Shown: piece by piece, positions 12,401-23,805 of the stretch | How the letters are laid out: each line of letters starts with the position of its first letter | Numbering within the stretch: the first letter of the stretch is position 1 | Origin: Nepenthes gracilis | Lineage: Eukaryota; Streptophyta; Magnoliopsida; Caryophyllales; Nepenthaceae | Reading direction: 5' to 3' | Length of the DNA: 64,000 bases | NCBI GenBank assembly: GCA_033239525.1 | Contig: BSYO01000033.1 | Span: 8,175,501-8,239,500, forward strand | Position numbers and translations under genes: made by a program | Notes under the pieces: generated by a model | Told to the model about the DNA's origin: nothing | Seen by the model: only the letters and a program-made list of their open reading frames with translations | The model's database searches: none

Positions 12401-15400
12401 ACAAATACATTGACAAATAAATTTTACATAGAAACCTTTTTCAACTAATGAATAAACTATAGGAAAAAAACTCTCTACTATTATGTGAGTTCAGTTATGA
12501 TAGACCCTACAAAATTATCTTCAAATTCACTACAAATTTAGACAAATCAAATAATAAATAATAGATTAAATGATGAAAACCACAAATAAAAATATTCACA
12601 AACAAAATTTATATTCATCCAATCCAATTAGCCTATAGCAACTCCGCTTTATAACTTCACGGTTGGTTAGAACAAGATACACTACAATAGTAAATATTTG
12701 AATAAGATTCGAAACTTAATAATTTACTAAATCTCCTTCAACTCCCCTTGGTTTTCTCTTTCAATTCAGCACTCAAACGATATTTAAAAATAACTCACAT
12801 TTTTCATTCTTTCTCAACTGTCCCAAAACTGAGCAAATACAATTAAAAATGTTTGATGTTCATTTGAACTACGAAACTGGTATTCAAATACCTAAGAGAA
12901 AAACTGCTAAAAAATTATCTTGGCATATACGTCTATTATATATAATTGTGTTGAACTACCCATGCATATATGACTTTGATGCACATATCAAGTGTGATCA
13001 TTTTGTCCAACTTATGCACATTAACCCATCAGATGTGCATTAAGCGTGAATATTCTGTTTTAATTGTACACATACTTCCTTCAAGCATATCAAGCATGAT
13101 TCAATATGCCACTATAAATGATATTTGCTTGAGCAAATGCTTGCTCAAATATCAACCAAACTTTCCTTCTTATACCAAAGTTGGATACTAGGTGTTTAGT
13201 GAAAATGGGATTCATAAAGGAATAACATAAAAACTTAACAAACTTTCTTCTTACAATTTTACAAGGGAATATCGCCTTGCCTGCGAATAGTTATCATTAC
13301 TTATCCACTTAGAACTTCCCTTCTACTAAGGTACAAGTATTAGAATGAACAAATTTGAATGAAACTCTTTCATTTTACCAATTTGACTTGAATACCACTA
13401 TTCTCCTTTAACATCTTCTCTTCGGTTGGAATGCTTATCTTAGCATACCAAGTAGGTCTACATATGCCACCATAACCAAACCTCTTGTTTATCACATACT
13501 TGTTGCCCTTAGAAATTAAAGCATCTATTGAGTATTGACTTGAGTCAAAAAAAAAAAAAAAAAAGTATTGACTTGAGTGCTCCCTTCTACATGTCATAAT
13601 TGAAAAAGCTCTCATGACTTTTCATTGTACTTTGTTGTATGTCGCATAAAGCCATTATTATCAAGCTTTTTTATTGAAATTAGATTCCACCGAACATTCA
13701 GTACATATTATAAACCCTTCAACATCAGCCTTATTTCATTGCTTGTTCTCAAGCACATGTCTTTAATGTATATAATTTTAAACCAATCATTATTATTCAT
13801 ATTTAATATCCTATAATTTTTGAATATGTAAGACATAAATAAACAATTCTCTAATTTCGCAATGAGTGACTATGTACTATTGACCACCCAAATCGTCTTA
13901 TAGTGTACGAGGTTGTCTATCTTCTCATCTTCAACAACAAAAAGAAAAATGTAGGTGATAGAATGTTCAAGTTTGTTGTTAAAACCTCAGACCCCAACAA
14001 GCCTGAATGATCAAGCTTGTTATTGAAACCTCAAAACCAATTAGCCTCTCCCGTTGGGATACACACATCTACACATTATTGAATACTATAATCTCTTGCT
14101 TGTTTCGCTGTATTTGATTTACTATTTTACTATACTCTCTAGCTCATTCCACTGTACTTGATTCATCACTTTACTAATGTTAACCTCCATTATTCAAAAA
14201 ACAAGAACAAAACAACCACTCTTTGATACCACTGTTCCACTGTGCTTAATTCATCACTTTACTAATGTTAGCCTCCATTATTCAAACAACAGGAACAAAA
14301 CAACCGCTTTTTGATATCACTTGTTAGTATTAGTATAAATCTAACACATACTAATACTATTTGTTGATATTAGTATAAAGCCGACATGCTCTGATATTAC
14401 TTGTTAAGTGGTAAACTAAATCCATCAACGTAAAATCGAGAAAACTCTCTAACAATGATCAAAAGTATCACATTTTGTTTAAATTTATGAAGAAGTAATA
14501 ATAGCATATAACCACAAAAACAAGCATAATAGTGAGTAAAGTTTGCATAGAAATCTTACTTAACTAACAAATAAACTATGATAGAAAACTCTCCACTATA
14601 ATATAAGTTCGGTTACAATAAACTCTTCAAAATCACATTCAAATTCACCATGAATTTAGCAAATGAATAATAAATAATAAGATGACAAATTTAAAAACTA
14701 TCAATAAAAAAGTTATATACAATGACAAGAATAATATACCATGGAATGTTAAAAATTGGAATAAGATTTGAAATCCAACAATTGGCTTAATCTTTTCTCT
14801 TCTTTTCTTGTTTCTCAATTCAGCATTCAAATGATGTTTGAAAATGGCTAATATTTTTTCTTTTTCTTAACTACACCAAAACATAGCAAATACATTTAAA
14901 AATGTGTGTGACATTGGAATGATAAATACCAAAGAAAAACACCACTGAGAAACTATTCCGATACATGCGTCTATCATATGTAATCATATTGAACTATCTA
15001 TGAAAGTGTGACTTCATGGGAGCATCATGCATGACCATTTTATCAACCTCCAAACATAAGCCTAATAGGCATGTCGTAAGTGTAGAAATTTTGTATTAAT
15101 TATGCACATTTCCTTCAAACTTACATCAGGAATAGTTTAGTTGTGCAATTGAAAATGGCTTTTACTTGAATAAATTCTCATGCAAACATTAAGCAAAGTT
15201 ACCTCCTTGTGCCAAAGTCTAACAATAGGGATATAGTTGGCGTAGGACTCATAATGGATTGAACTAAAAACTACTAATTGCAACTGCCATTGTAAATCGA
15301 CCATAACTTACACCAGGAGATCATATACAAATAAAATTCAAACATGACAAATAATTTTTACTCAAGCAGCAAGTTGTATACGGGAACGCAAAGCTGTTAT

Positions 15401-18165
15401 TTTGATTCCAAATAAGGTTCACTTCCTAGGAAATTAGAATTGTGATTGCCAATGGTGCAAAAAAAGGAGGTTTTCCATGTGTGCTAAACGTCAAGCAGAA
15501 GTCCCCCATTTGATTCTTAAGATAGGAATTATAAAAAGAATAATAACTGTATAATAGATAGAAAAAAATTTTAAAAAATAATAAATATAATAAAAAATTA
15601 TGAAAAATATGACTAGTCGCATTTAATCCAATCAAAGACCAAGCTACTTTATTTATGCAATCCAGTACTCTCATTGGTGAGCGACTAGTATTGAGAGGAA
15701 TGCCTTTCCTACCTAAAGGCCAAGTGCACATTAGTATCATATGAATATTTTTTTTCATGGGCTATTTACTTCTCATTAAGCTCCTTTGATAAGTTCGTTC
15801 TCTTCATTTCCACCTAACAATATGAGCCTTATAATTGGATTCCAAGGGCCGATAATTTTTTTATGGCCTCCACTTTATTGTTGATGGTACACATGGTGTA
15901 GCTAAATTATTAGGATTTGAATTTTATCAGGTAATTATTACTCTGGATACCACAATATATATATATATATATTTATTTATTTATTTATTTATTTATTTAT
16001 ATTTATATATTTATTTATTTATTTTCAAAATAATCATTGCAGTCGAATATCTAAAATGTCAAACCGTCAAACCTCCGTTTCAAACAAGCACAGCCGTGAC
16101 ATCGAGAAAAGATAACGGCCTGGATTAGACGTCACCTACAACTGGCACACATCCCTATGTAAAGGCAGTACGTCAGCCAGCCCTGAACCGTATTCTGATA
16201 CTTTCACAACTACGCTTAAGGTCACACCTACCCGAACTGCCACGGCCATGCCCCGTTTTTGGATTCTTTTATTTTTCAGATTAGTTGCTGCTTGTACTTA
16301 CGAAAATACCACTGTCTACCAAATTTCATTCACCCTTAAAACAACTTCAATACACATATAAACATATAAATTATAAAATAAATAATACTATCGTTAAATC
16401 ACACTGTCATTTATTAATACCTAATGATAAAACAAATTAAATTAAAAAATTTTATAATATACAACGATTCTTAATCTATATAAATTCACACTTAGTATAC
16501 ATTCAAGTATTCAGGTGTAACTCTTTTTTTTTCATAGATAAAAGTAATAAATAAGTAAATAAATAAGCAACTTCATTTCATATTCAATAACACAGAAAGA
16601 TTATTCAAAATAATTTATTGGGTGATTATTTATTAATGACATCATTAAAAATTTTCTTATTTATTAAAAAATTATTAAAATTATACTCAGAGAAGAGTAG
16701 ATGGAGAATAGAAATTATTAGACATTTATCATGTATTACGTGATACAATTATAGAAAATACAAGGAAAAAAAATGGGCATCCTATAAAAAATTATATACA
16801 GCACGAACACAGGGAACTAATGATCTATAACTGCATTAATAAATCCATGGAGGAGGGATTAAAATACTTTTCTTTTGTATTTCAAGTAAAAATAAAAAAA
16901 AAAAAAGGAAGTATTGAAGGTGTAAATTAATTATATAATTTCAACGTGGAAAAGCTGGGGAATATTCGCTCGTGCAAAACAAACTAAACCAAATATTCCC
17001 CCGTGCAAAACAAACGAAACCTTCCCCTCCCCTAAAAAAATAAAATAGAAATTTAAAATATCATTTAATTACGTGACATTTATATATATATATATGATTT
17101 GAATGAATGGATAAATTGTTATATTTGTTAATAATGTTTAAATGTGGTTAAAGGGGTCGGCAATAAAATATTGTAAAAGCGGACCAAAAACGAAAGGAAA
17201 ACGAAAATTGAGTTTGTTGCAGTCTGAGTCGAGTACCCAACAAACAAGCTGGTTTCAGAAGCAGAGATTTCAAAAACAATATGTTGATTCCGCAATGAAA
17301 TTCGGATCCAAAGAGCCAAATTTTGAAAATAGAAAATTAGCGCATCGGTTAATGTATAGAAAAACAAATGAATATTTTGGGATCAGTAAGTAGTGATCTA
17401 CTCGGCTACAAAACCCAGTTCGAAAAGAAAATTTCATGTGTTTTGCAGCAGAACTTCGAGTAGTCGATTTGAATTTCAAGAATCAATAATTGGGCCAGAA
17501 AAGCAATCTATCAGGCTTCCAGATCAGAGAACGAATAAGAAAATTTTGGTCGATTGCAATATAAATGGAGCGTTGATTCACAGCAATTGATTTCTCAAGT
17601 ATGTAACTGGTTAGCAAAATTTAGAATGCTTACCGGTAGCAGTGATCCCAATCTGGAGCGAATCTTGGTCGGCAACGTCCCTAACATTGTCGTTTCCATT
17701 ATTAATAGCCCGTTTGTCTTTCAAGACTCCTGATTGGCGGAGACCGTCCTGTTTATCTCCCTCGGCGACCTCCTCATCGCCGCCTCCTTGACTCGACTTC
17801 TTTGCAGCGGCGACCTTCTGAAGCTCGAGCACGACCTCGGCGATCGGAAAGTACTTCTGCATCTGGAGCACCGGGATCCAATTCAGCCGCCGCTGATGGA
17901 TCGCAGCAAACGCTGCCTCGTACTCCGACGATGATCCACCGCAACTATTCAGCTGCGCAAGGTGGTTGCAAAGCGCATCGATGATCGCGTTCGCCGCCGC
18001 GAATTCCCCCCTGTACCATGCGATTATCGCGTCCTTCGCAGCCAAATCCGCCATCGGGGAAATAACACCGGCCGCAGCTACCGCTGCAGCCTGCTGCCGA
18101 ACCGCCGCCGGCACCATTATAGGAGATCGATCGGACGATAAGGTTGGGCTGGCCGCCGGCGACAT
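9459..18165 (-). CDS. ALKBH10-type AlkB 2-oxoglutarate/Fe(II) dioxygenase, putative mRNA m6A demethylase; seven exons
   Basis: Seven exons on the minus strand, 5' to 3': 18165-17634, 12061-11931, 11817-11700, 11003-10887, 10797-10682, 10520-10366, 9939-9459 (stop TAA 9461-9459). Together 1650 nt, 549 residues, all phases consistent. Residues 1-177 carry the plant-specific N-terminal part (AKDAIIAWYRGEF, RRLNWIPVLQMQKY). The AlkB fold follows: KGNK with IQLGVP (exon 4), IEPIPELLQSVIDHLVQW and NGCTINYFDE (exon 5), the iron ligands H350-x-D352 in KPPHLDQP (exon 6) and H405 in NSADMARH (exon 7). The C-terminal tail has GGTGVFLPW and HLPPRAQKGR as in ALKBH10 proteins. Known members remove N6-methyladenosine from mRNA in the nucleus and cytoplasm and affect flowering. 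Oddities: intron 1 is 5572 bp, intron 2 has a GC donor, and the 2-oxoglutarate-site segment reads ARKVSIT where I expect NKRVSIT. Probably functional, but a diverging paralogue is possible. Confidence 0.88.
11818..11930 (-). other. Intron 2 of the ALKBH10-like gene with GC-AG ends
   Basis: Exon 2 must end after the ATG codon at 11931 to keep the conserved GHM-VNVVKG sequence in frame. The intron then starts GCGAGT instead of GTGAGT and ends at AG 11819-11818. A GT donor is not available at a position that preserves the protein. GC-AG introns are a small but real class in plants. One T-to-C change in the donor explains it; splicing efficiency may be lower than normal. Confidence 0.65.
12350..13195. 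repeat. Diverged intronic duplication, copy 1
   Basis: This stretch aligns end to end, with many substitutions and small gaps, to 14460-15235. Shared landmarks are AATAGCATATAAC near the start, TTTCAATTCAGCA-TCAAA in the middle, GCAAATACA-TTAAAAATG, and a matching Ctt-ATACCAAAGT / GTGCCAAAGT end. Both copies have the same orientation. No terminal repeats or coding capacity are visible; it may be an old tandem duplication or two insertions of one repeat family. Confidence 0.7.
13532..13578. repeat. Poly(A)-only insertion flanked by a 14-bp direct repeat
   Basis: GTATTGACTTGAGT stands at 13532-13545 and again at 13565-13578. Between the copies are one C and 18 A residues. This is the footprint expected when LINE-type target-primed reverse transcription copies only the poly(A) tail of an RNA, or of a local duplication around an A-tract. 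It lies in intron 1 of the ALKBH10-like gene. Confidence 0.75.
14149..14325. repeat. 88-bp tandem repeat, two copies
   Basis: 14149-14236 and 14237-14325 are near-identical, starting CCACTGT(A/G)CTT and containing TCATCACTTTACTAATGTTA. Behind them (14320-14415) come shorter degenerate repeats of TTAGTATTAGTATAAA followed by CTCTGATATTACTTGTTA, which resembles the minus-strand LTR/primer-binding-site junction of copia elements. The block is probably debris of a minus-strand LTR element. Confidence 0.6.
14460..15235. repeat. Diverged intronic duplication, copy 2
   Basis: Second copy of the 12350-13195 block, about 2.1 kb away in direct orientation. It is roughly 70 bp shorter through several small deletions. 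Confidence 0.7.
15955..16024. repeat. (AT)n / (ATTT)n compound microsatellite
   Basis: An AT run is followed by about ten TTTA units. It lies in intron 1 of the ALKBH10-like gene. Confidence 0.9.
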
Positions 18166-18490
18166 TTCCGGGCTTGCAGTCTTTGTACTGCTAATATATA
18201 TATTTTTTATTTACTCCAAACGCTACGTTTTGATCACAAAGCTAACAATTTGTGCTATTCCTCACTGGTGTTTTACGTATCGGCCGAATCGACGGAAAAT
18301 ATTTACCGCGACGGGGGAGAGAGAGAGAGAGAGACAGAGACGTGTTTGGACGGAGAGGAAAACAATGGTGAAAAAGCAAGAGGTTTGGGGGTCCCTATTT
18401 GAAGGGTTTTGGGAGGGTATACGCCTGGTTTCTGTCATTGTAGCATTGAAAAAGCAATGGTTATGTAGTGTTAAATTTACGTATTAACGG
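18166..18490 (-). promoter_or_regulatory. 5' leader and proximal promoter region of the ALKBH10-like gene
   Basis: Directly upstream of the minus-strand start codon (context GGAAATGTC). It contains an AT-rich block at 18190-18215 and, on the minus strand, a CT-repeat tract (plus-strand GAGAGAGA at 18314-18334), a pyrimidine patch common in plant 5' leaders and core promoters. No clear TATA box position can be fixed and the transcription start is unknown. Confidence 0.45.
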
Positions 18491-18496
18491 GGTTTT

Positions 18497-18656
18497 ATTT
18501 TTTAAAAAGGTAGGGAATTTTTTTAAAAATTTAAATAATTTATTTTTAAATAAATAGTTATAATTTAATTATTTAAAAAAAATTAAAAATTAATTATTAA
18601 ATTATAATTATTTAATTAAAAATAAATAATTTAAACTTTTTTTAAAAAGTAGAGTC
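18497..18656. repeat. AT-rich foldback element
   Basis: The two halves are close reverse complements: TTTAAATAATTTATTTTTAA on the left pairs with TTAAAAATAAATAATTTAAA on the right, with arms of about 75 bases and almost no loop. It looks like a snap-back MITE or foldback repeat. A similar inverted AT-rich block, followed by the related CTCTTTTAGAGG sequence, occurs at 26748-26855. Confidence 0.6.
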
Positions 18657-19741
18657 CTCCACCTCTAAAAGAGATTGAGATGGAGGTCCCCTCGTTCCTG
18701 TATTTACGTGGCCTTGGCCATTGTTATGCCACATTTCAAGTTATTTATGTCAATTTTAAATCATTTTCATGGCTTTTGCAAACTCAATGCTTATCTGAGA
18801 TTAATCTTTAATTAATATTTGGCTTTTAATTACTTCGTTCTTCATATGCTCGAATCTTAGAATTACTAATGGCACTATCAAATCTAAAACAAATAATTAT
18901 AAAAGAATGGTAAGATAATTATTTGAAAAAGACAACTTAATATTAAGCCTCTTACACGACATAATAGATGACTATAACATCATTTGAGCAATTTGCTGGG
19001 AAAATATGAAAAATATTTAATTCTTAAAAAAAAGAGGAGGGGGGCGGGTTTACTTTATGAATTCAAATTATCTCTCAAGTTTAATTCTATTCTCAAATTT
19101 TATGTAGCATTAGTTTCTCACTGCTTATAATTTTAAACTATATTAAGATCTCATTTAAACTGTAAAAATGAATCTAAAAATTTATCAAGGAGATATGATT
19201 GAAATCAAGCTAGACATGACTAAACCGATAAAATATCCCTAATTCTTCGGGTCAAATAGAATTCCAATAAATATAATTTTTATTTTTTGATTTATTTTTT
19301 AAATTATCTAAGAATATTATGTAAAAAATAATATTCTTTTGAACTGTTGATTTGTAAATATATCATTTTTGATGTGATATTCAAGAAAAATATCCTTAAC
19401 CAGTACAATATGTGGCTCACCTTTGTTGGGTCAAGCGTTACTACGGGTTGTGCCAATTTAGAGATTACCATGATAATAATATGTATATTTAACAAAATTA
19501 TATAAAATATTATAAAAAAAATACATATTATTTATTTTATCAAATATTTTTCATATTATAATTTTACAAAAGCAAAAAAAAAATAATATAATAATAACTC
19601 ATTTATTTTTAATCTTTATTTATATTTTCACTTATATCGCTACCACCATTTCTGTAATCATTATTTTCACTTATTGTATAAGAGTAGAGAGATAGCAGAG
19701 AGAGTAGAGAATGAGTTTGCGTTGGTAGATAGGTAAGGATG
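18657..19741. other. AT-rich spacer
   Basis: No coding or RNA gene recognised between the ALKBH10-like gene and the Tat-2 LTR. Most of it is AT-rich with A-tracts and short GAGA runs. Confidence 0.6.
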
Positions 19742-20450
19742 TGTTGCGTCCTCGAATCCTTACACTAATAAGGACGAAAATATGACAACAATACCAAATA
19801 ATAGACGTGTGAAGTGGAAAGAGAAAGTTGGCGGACTGATACACAAAGAGTTTTTACATGAAAAACCTTCTCTTGAATGAGAAGGGAAAACCACGAGACT
19901 TTTATCCGAGAACTATTTTACTATCTTAAGTTTACTTACAAGATGCACTCAAGTATAGGAGGCTAATGACTAAGTGTATGAAAGCTCCAGAGAATCACTC
20001 TTATAGCACGAGCCCTCTCTTTCTCTCTCTATTACAGGTTACAAGAGTAAATACTTGATCCTTTGTTTGGTAGATAGTTAATATATTTATAGTGGTTAAG
20101 CTTTGTATTGAAAGGTGTCCACGTGGGGTTGGCGTGCGCAGGGGATCCTGCCACCAACTCTGTAAACTCCTTTTACTATGTCAAGAAGATTACATGCACG
20201 CTCACCTGGTGTGACATTTTCTCTACACAGCCGCGTGTTCTGCTAACACGATCAGCCACTAAATCTCTACCACACCATTTTTACATGCAGGGTAGCGTTC
20301 AAGACTCATTTTAAATCCACGAGCCATAATGAACTTTAAACCCACTGTGTCTCGCGATTATCGCCTGGACCTCTTAGGCCTCTATGGTATCAAGGCTTAA
20401 CTCCAGGAAAATAGATCTTTAATGTGGGCCCTAGATATCAGTACCCATCA
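19742..20450 (-). repeat. 3' LTR of truncated Tat element Tat-2
   Basis: The right edge reads CCCATCA followed by CTAAGCCC, the same junction as the inner edge of the left LTR of Tat-1 (CCCATCA, CTAGCCCCC at 35640-35654). The left edge is set by likeness of TGTTGCGTCCTCG to the outer edge of the Tat-1 LTR and is approximate. On the minus strand this would be the 3' LTR, downstream of integrase. No matching 5' LTR remains. Confidence 0.5.
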
Positions 20451-21064
20451 CTAAGCCCTCATGCCAAAGGTTTAAAGATTTCAACCTTTAGCATGTCTTC
20501 TTTCGTGAAAATGCTCCAAGCATCAATTGAAGGCATTCTTTGCCGATATCTATCCGTGTCCCTTGCTCTCTAAAAATGCCCATGGGAATTGTGGGAATGA
20601 AAAGTCCATGGACACGTGACTAAAATGTCTGAGAACTCATTGAAACTTTTACTTTGTCTAAAAAATCTAGGGGATTTTTGGGCCTATGGCATGACCATGG
20701 CGTTTGAGGACTTTTTGGATTTTTAAGCACTACTAGGCGTTCACAAATGATCTCTGTCTTCGCATATTTTCCCAAGACCCAAAGATGTCCTCGGATTATT
20801 TTTTCATTGGCGCAGGGACGTCCAAGTATGCCAACGAATGTTTGCGTTCGAGAATTTCCTCTGAGTTCGAGAGCTTGGCTTGCGTCACCATTTTTGCCAT
20901 TAAAGCGCAATTAATGAGATTGACATTGCCTTTGAAACACAAAACCCATGATCTCTGGTAGCATATGGGCGATTGATGCGTAGCAAGGGCAATGATGAGC
21001 GCGCCTTTTTTATTTTGAAGCCTTTTCAGCCGTTTCAAATACAATTTCAACACTCATTTTCACC
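20451..21064 (+). promoter_or_regulatory. Tat-2 spacer, putative upstream region of the antisense extra gene
   Basis: Lies between the LTR and the plus-strand extra gene. A purine-rich tract on the minus strand next to 20450 would serve as polypurine tract. The last 60 bases before the ATG at 21065 form a T/C-rich leader. Frames at 20620-21053 on the minus strand look like shadows. Confidence 0.4.
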
Positions 21065-23040
21065 ATGCAACTCTTAGAGTTTTCTCTCGAACTTCTTTGT
21101 TGCTATTTTTCCAAGTGTTTTTCCTTCTCGCTTCTATCGTACTTCTTCTTTGGTTTCCTTGGCTCTGGTGTTAGAGATAATGCTTCTCGCATGTCTTTGG
21201 AGAATCTCGAGGGCATCCGCACAAAATATGATATCTCTGATACGAAGGCGATGGTGGTCCCTGAGCCCACTGATAGGGTGTGTAGCCCACCTGATGGTTT
21301 TATCATCGTATATGAAGTCCACCTCAAGGATGGGTTTCGCTTCCCTGTCCCATTGGAGTTGTATTACATTATTATAGAGCTAGGCATCCCATTTGTGAGG
21401 TTTTAGCTTAACTCCATCAAGTATCTTTTTTCATTTTGTATTTTTGCTCGTTGCCACCAAAAGATGCTTGAGGTGTCTATAGTGAAGGTTATGTTTTGCT
21501 TTATCCATAACCTGGACTGGATTGTGATGACCCCACACCCTGAGTTCAGCTGTTATGAGTGGTGAAAATCCTGATTCCACCAAGAGGTGGAAAGATAAAT
21601 TCTTCTTTTTGGGTGTTCGAAAGAATTGGGCTTTCTTCCTTATTTGAAAAAAAATATTGTGAGCAATTATTGCTAGAACGCCTCCAACGAAGAAAGAGAG
21701 GCTGTCAAGGAGGTCAGAGACTTAATGATAGCCAACCTTGGTACCTTTAATGGGAATAAGAAAAATATTTAGTTAAGACCCGAGAACTTGGCGAAATCAG
21801 TGGGGACTCGATGATGTGATTAAGCGCTGCGCTCAAAAGAAGAAGAAGAAGAAATTAAGAAAAAAGGAGGCGACCTTGAGAATTAAGGAGCCAATTGAAC
21901 ACAAAAAAAAGAGTTGACAGGTTGAGGCTTTGAAGAGTCTAGCGGCAACGTTAAGTACTCCTCATCTAATGATGACAATGTTGTTATAGCATCTCTGGTG
22001 AGGAGGTCGAGACCTCTGCAAGCAGCGCCAGTCTGAGAGGCTGAAGGTCTTGGACCTTTGCCCACATCTAAGGGGCAACCGTCTGGGTCTGTGAGTCAGC
22101 CCGCGGAGCCACTTGCTGCCCAGCCTTCTCCCAATGAGTCAACGCCTAAAATTCCTTGCGAGTTCACTAGCAAGACCTTGGACTAGATTAATAGTCCACC
22201 CGAGGTCACTATTGAGGGACAGGCCTTGAGGGAGGTTGAGGTAATTTAGGCTAAAGAAGCAGCGATGATGATGATTATGACGATTTTCATTGATGCTTCT
22301 GAGGCCAAGGAGTGTCATATCGCGGAGCTACCCATTGCAAAGGCATCTGAGCTCCCATGCCTGGCAATCCAAATTTACAATCCAGTGATGACGCCGCCCA
22401 CGGCCTCTGAGGATCCCCTATTTGAGAACAGTGCAAGGGCTCCACCTGGTACTGGAGTATATGCTGGGGCTGAGATTTTTGTAGTGCAAGAGGCCGTGGC
22501 CATAGGATCCAAGGAGCCAGAAGCCCCTAGAGAGGAGAGCTCTTCTAAGAGTTCTTTTGTGACTGAAGTATTTCTTTGTCCTCGCCCTAATTTTGTCATC
22601 TTTCTTCACGCTTCACTAAATTGTTTTGTCTTTACTACTTCAAGATATGGCTGGTGGCCTTAGCGCGATCATTAGTAAGGCTTCCTAGGCTTACGCAAAG
22701 CTGGAGGCTTCTAGGTCCCTGGGGGGTCACGTCCAAAGTTTAGAACTCAAGCTCGCTGAAGCCGAGAGCCGCATTTTCACCCTGGATGGCCAGTTGAAGG
22801 AGCAAGAGAGACTGTATGTTGCCCTTCGAGGGAAGAATCTCGTACTAGAGTAGGAACTCAAGATTTCATTGAAGTCCGAAGACATCGCACTAGCTCCTAA
22901 GCGCAAGTATTGGGATGCCATACATATGTGCCGCCGGGTTATAAAGCTTTTGGTTCCAAGGTTTCCAGTCGCTCCCTTTGACCCGAGAAACTTCAGTGCT
23001 CAATGGAAGAATGACTTGATTGGCCTCCCAGACCATTAGA
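21065..23040 (+). pseudogene. Tat-2 antisense extra gene (Transposase_28/PF04195-like), broken
   Basis: The plus strand, opposite to gag-pol, first encodes a segment with PPDGFIIVYEVHLKDGFRFP and a following LGIPFVR, matching the domain known as putative gypsy-type transposon protein (PF04195). Stops and frameshifts follow from 21404. The later part (about 22680-23040) reads as coiled-coil (LEASRSLGGHVQSLELKLAEAE) ending in FDPRNFSAQW. A possible intron is 22568-22644 (GTATTT...CAAG). An extra open frame in antisense between pol and the 3' LTR is a known trait of Tat-lineage Ty3/gypsy elements; its role is not established. Closely parallels 38397-40395. Confidence 0.65.
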
Positions 23041-23389
23041 GATCTTCTGAGGCTTCACAGTCGAGACCATCCGATCAGCCAGAGTCCTCAGAGCATGCGG
23101 GCCTTCAGCCCCTTAGTGTGCCTTGTTGTACAAATTATATATATATGCATACTATTGTGCACATATCGATTTTATGAATAAAATCTAAATTATTTAAGTG
23201 TAAACGTCTTATTTGTCTTTATGGTTCTCTCTTAGACTTAGGCTCTTAGGAAATTTCGTCTTTTCTGAGCAAAATGTCCAACCCTTTGACCATTGTAGAC
23301 TGAAGGTGCGACCTCTTAGGTCTTTGCACACTTGCCATTTCTAAGCCCCCTAAGTTTTAATTTCAACTGCTAGGGTTGTTTGGTATTCT

Positions 23390-23636
23390 AGCCAAGTTTT
23401 AAATTCGATCTCTTGGGCCGCTCGGATTTAGCCGAGTTTTAATACGGCCTCTTGGGCCGCTCAAATTTAGCCAAATTTTAGTACGACCTCTTAGGCTGCT
23501 CGAACTTAGTTGAGTTTTAGTACGCTCTCTTAAGCCACTCAGAATTAGCCGAGTTTTAATATGACCTCTTGGAACATTCAAACTTTGTGAAGTTTTAGTA
23601 CGACCTTTTGAGTCACTTGAACTTAGTCAAGTGAAA
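23390..23636. repeat. 39-bp minisatellite, about six copies
   Basis: A unit such as TAGCCGAGTTTTAATACGGC plus 19 more bases (CTCTTGGGCCGCTCAAATT) repeats with a 39-bp period at 23390, 23429, 23468, 23507, 23546, 23585 and partly 23624. Since 39 is a multiple of three, the minus strand stays open at 23581-23399 and would encode a 13-residue repeat rich in Gly, Pro and Arg. It lies between the extra gene and integrase of Tat-2; Tat-1 has none there. Confidence 0.85.
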
Positions 23637-23805
23637 GGAGTCATATCCACTTGACTCAGGGGTAGCTTAGGTCTTATTACTTTATGAGATGGTGTGTGAT
23701 CACTTAGTGGAATGCAAAATGATAATTTGAATGAAAACTGTCATTTTATTAATGAAATGTGATACAAACATGTAACGTAAATAATATACCTATGTTTTAT
23801 AAGTT

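Larger units (their letters stand above)
12062..17633 (-). other. Giant repeat-filled intron 1 of the ALKBH10-like gene
   Basis: The donor is G|GTAAGC at 17633 and the acceptor CAG at 12064-12062, and the split glycine codon joins exactly. The intron makes up nearly two thirds of the gene. It contains a diverged segmental duplication (12350-13195 and 14460-15235), an 88-bp tandem pair, a poly(A)-only insertion, an ATTT microsatellite and a GC-richer island at 16040-16330. The 17142-17393 frame on the plus strand lies within it and has no recognisable product. Confidence 0.8.

Noticed and set aside
17142..17590. Plus-strand frames opposite the end of ALKBH10 exon 1
   Set aside because: They lie in intron 1 of the minus-strand gene, have no known motif and look like chance frames.
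23399..23581. 60-codon minus-strand Arg-rich repeat protein
   Set aside because: It is translation of the 39-bp minisatellite with no other support for a gene.
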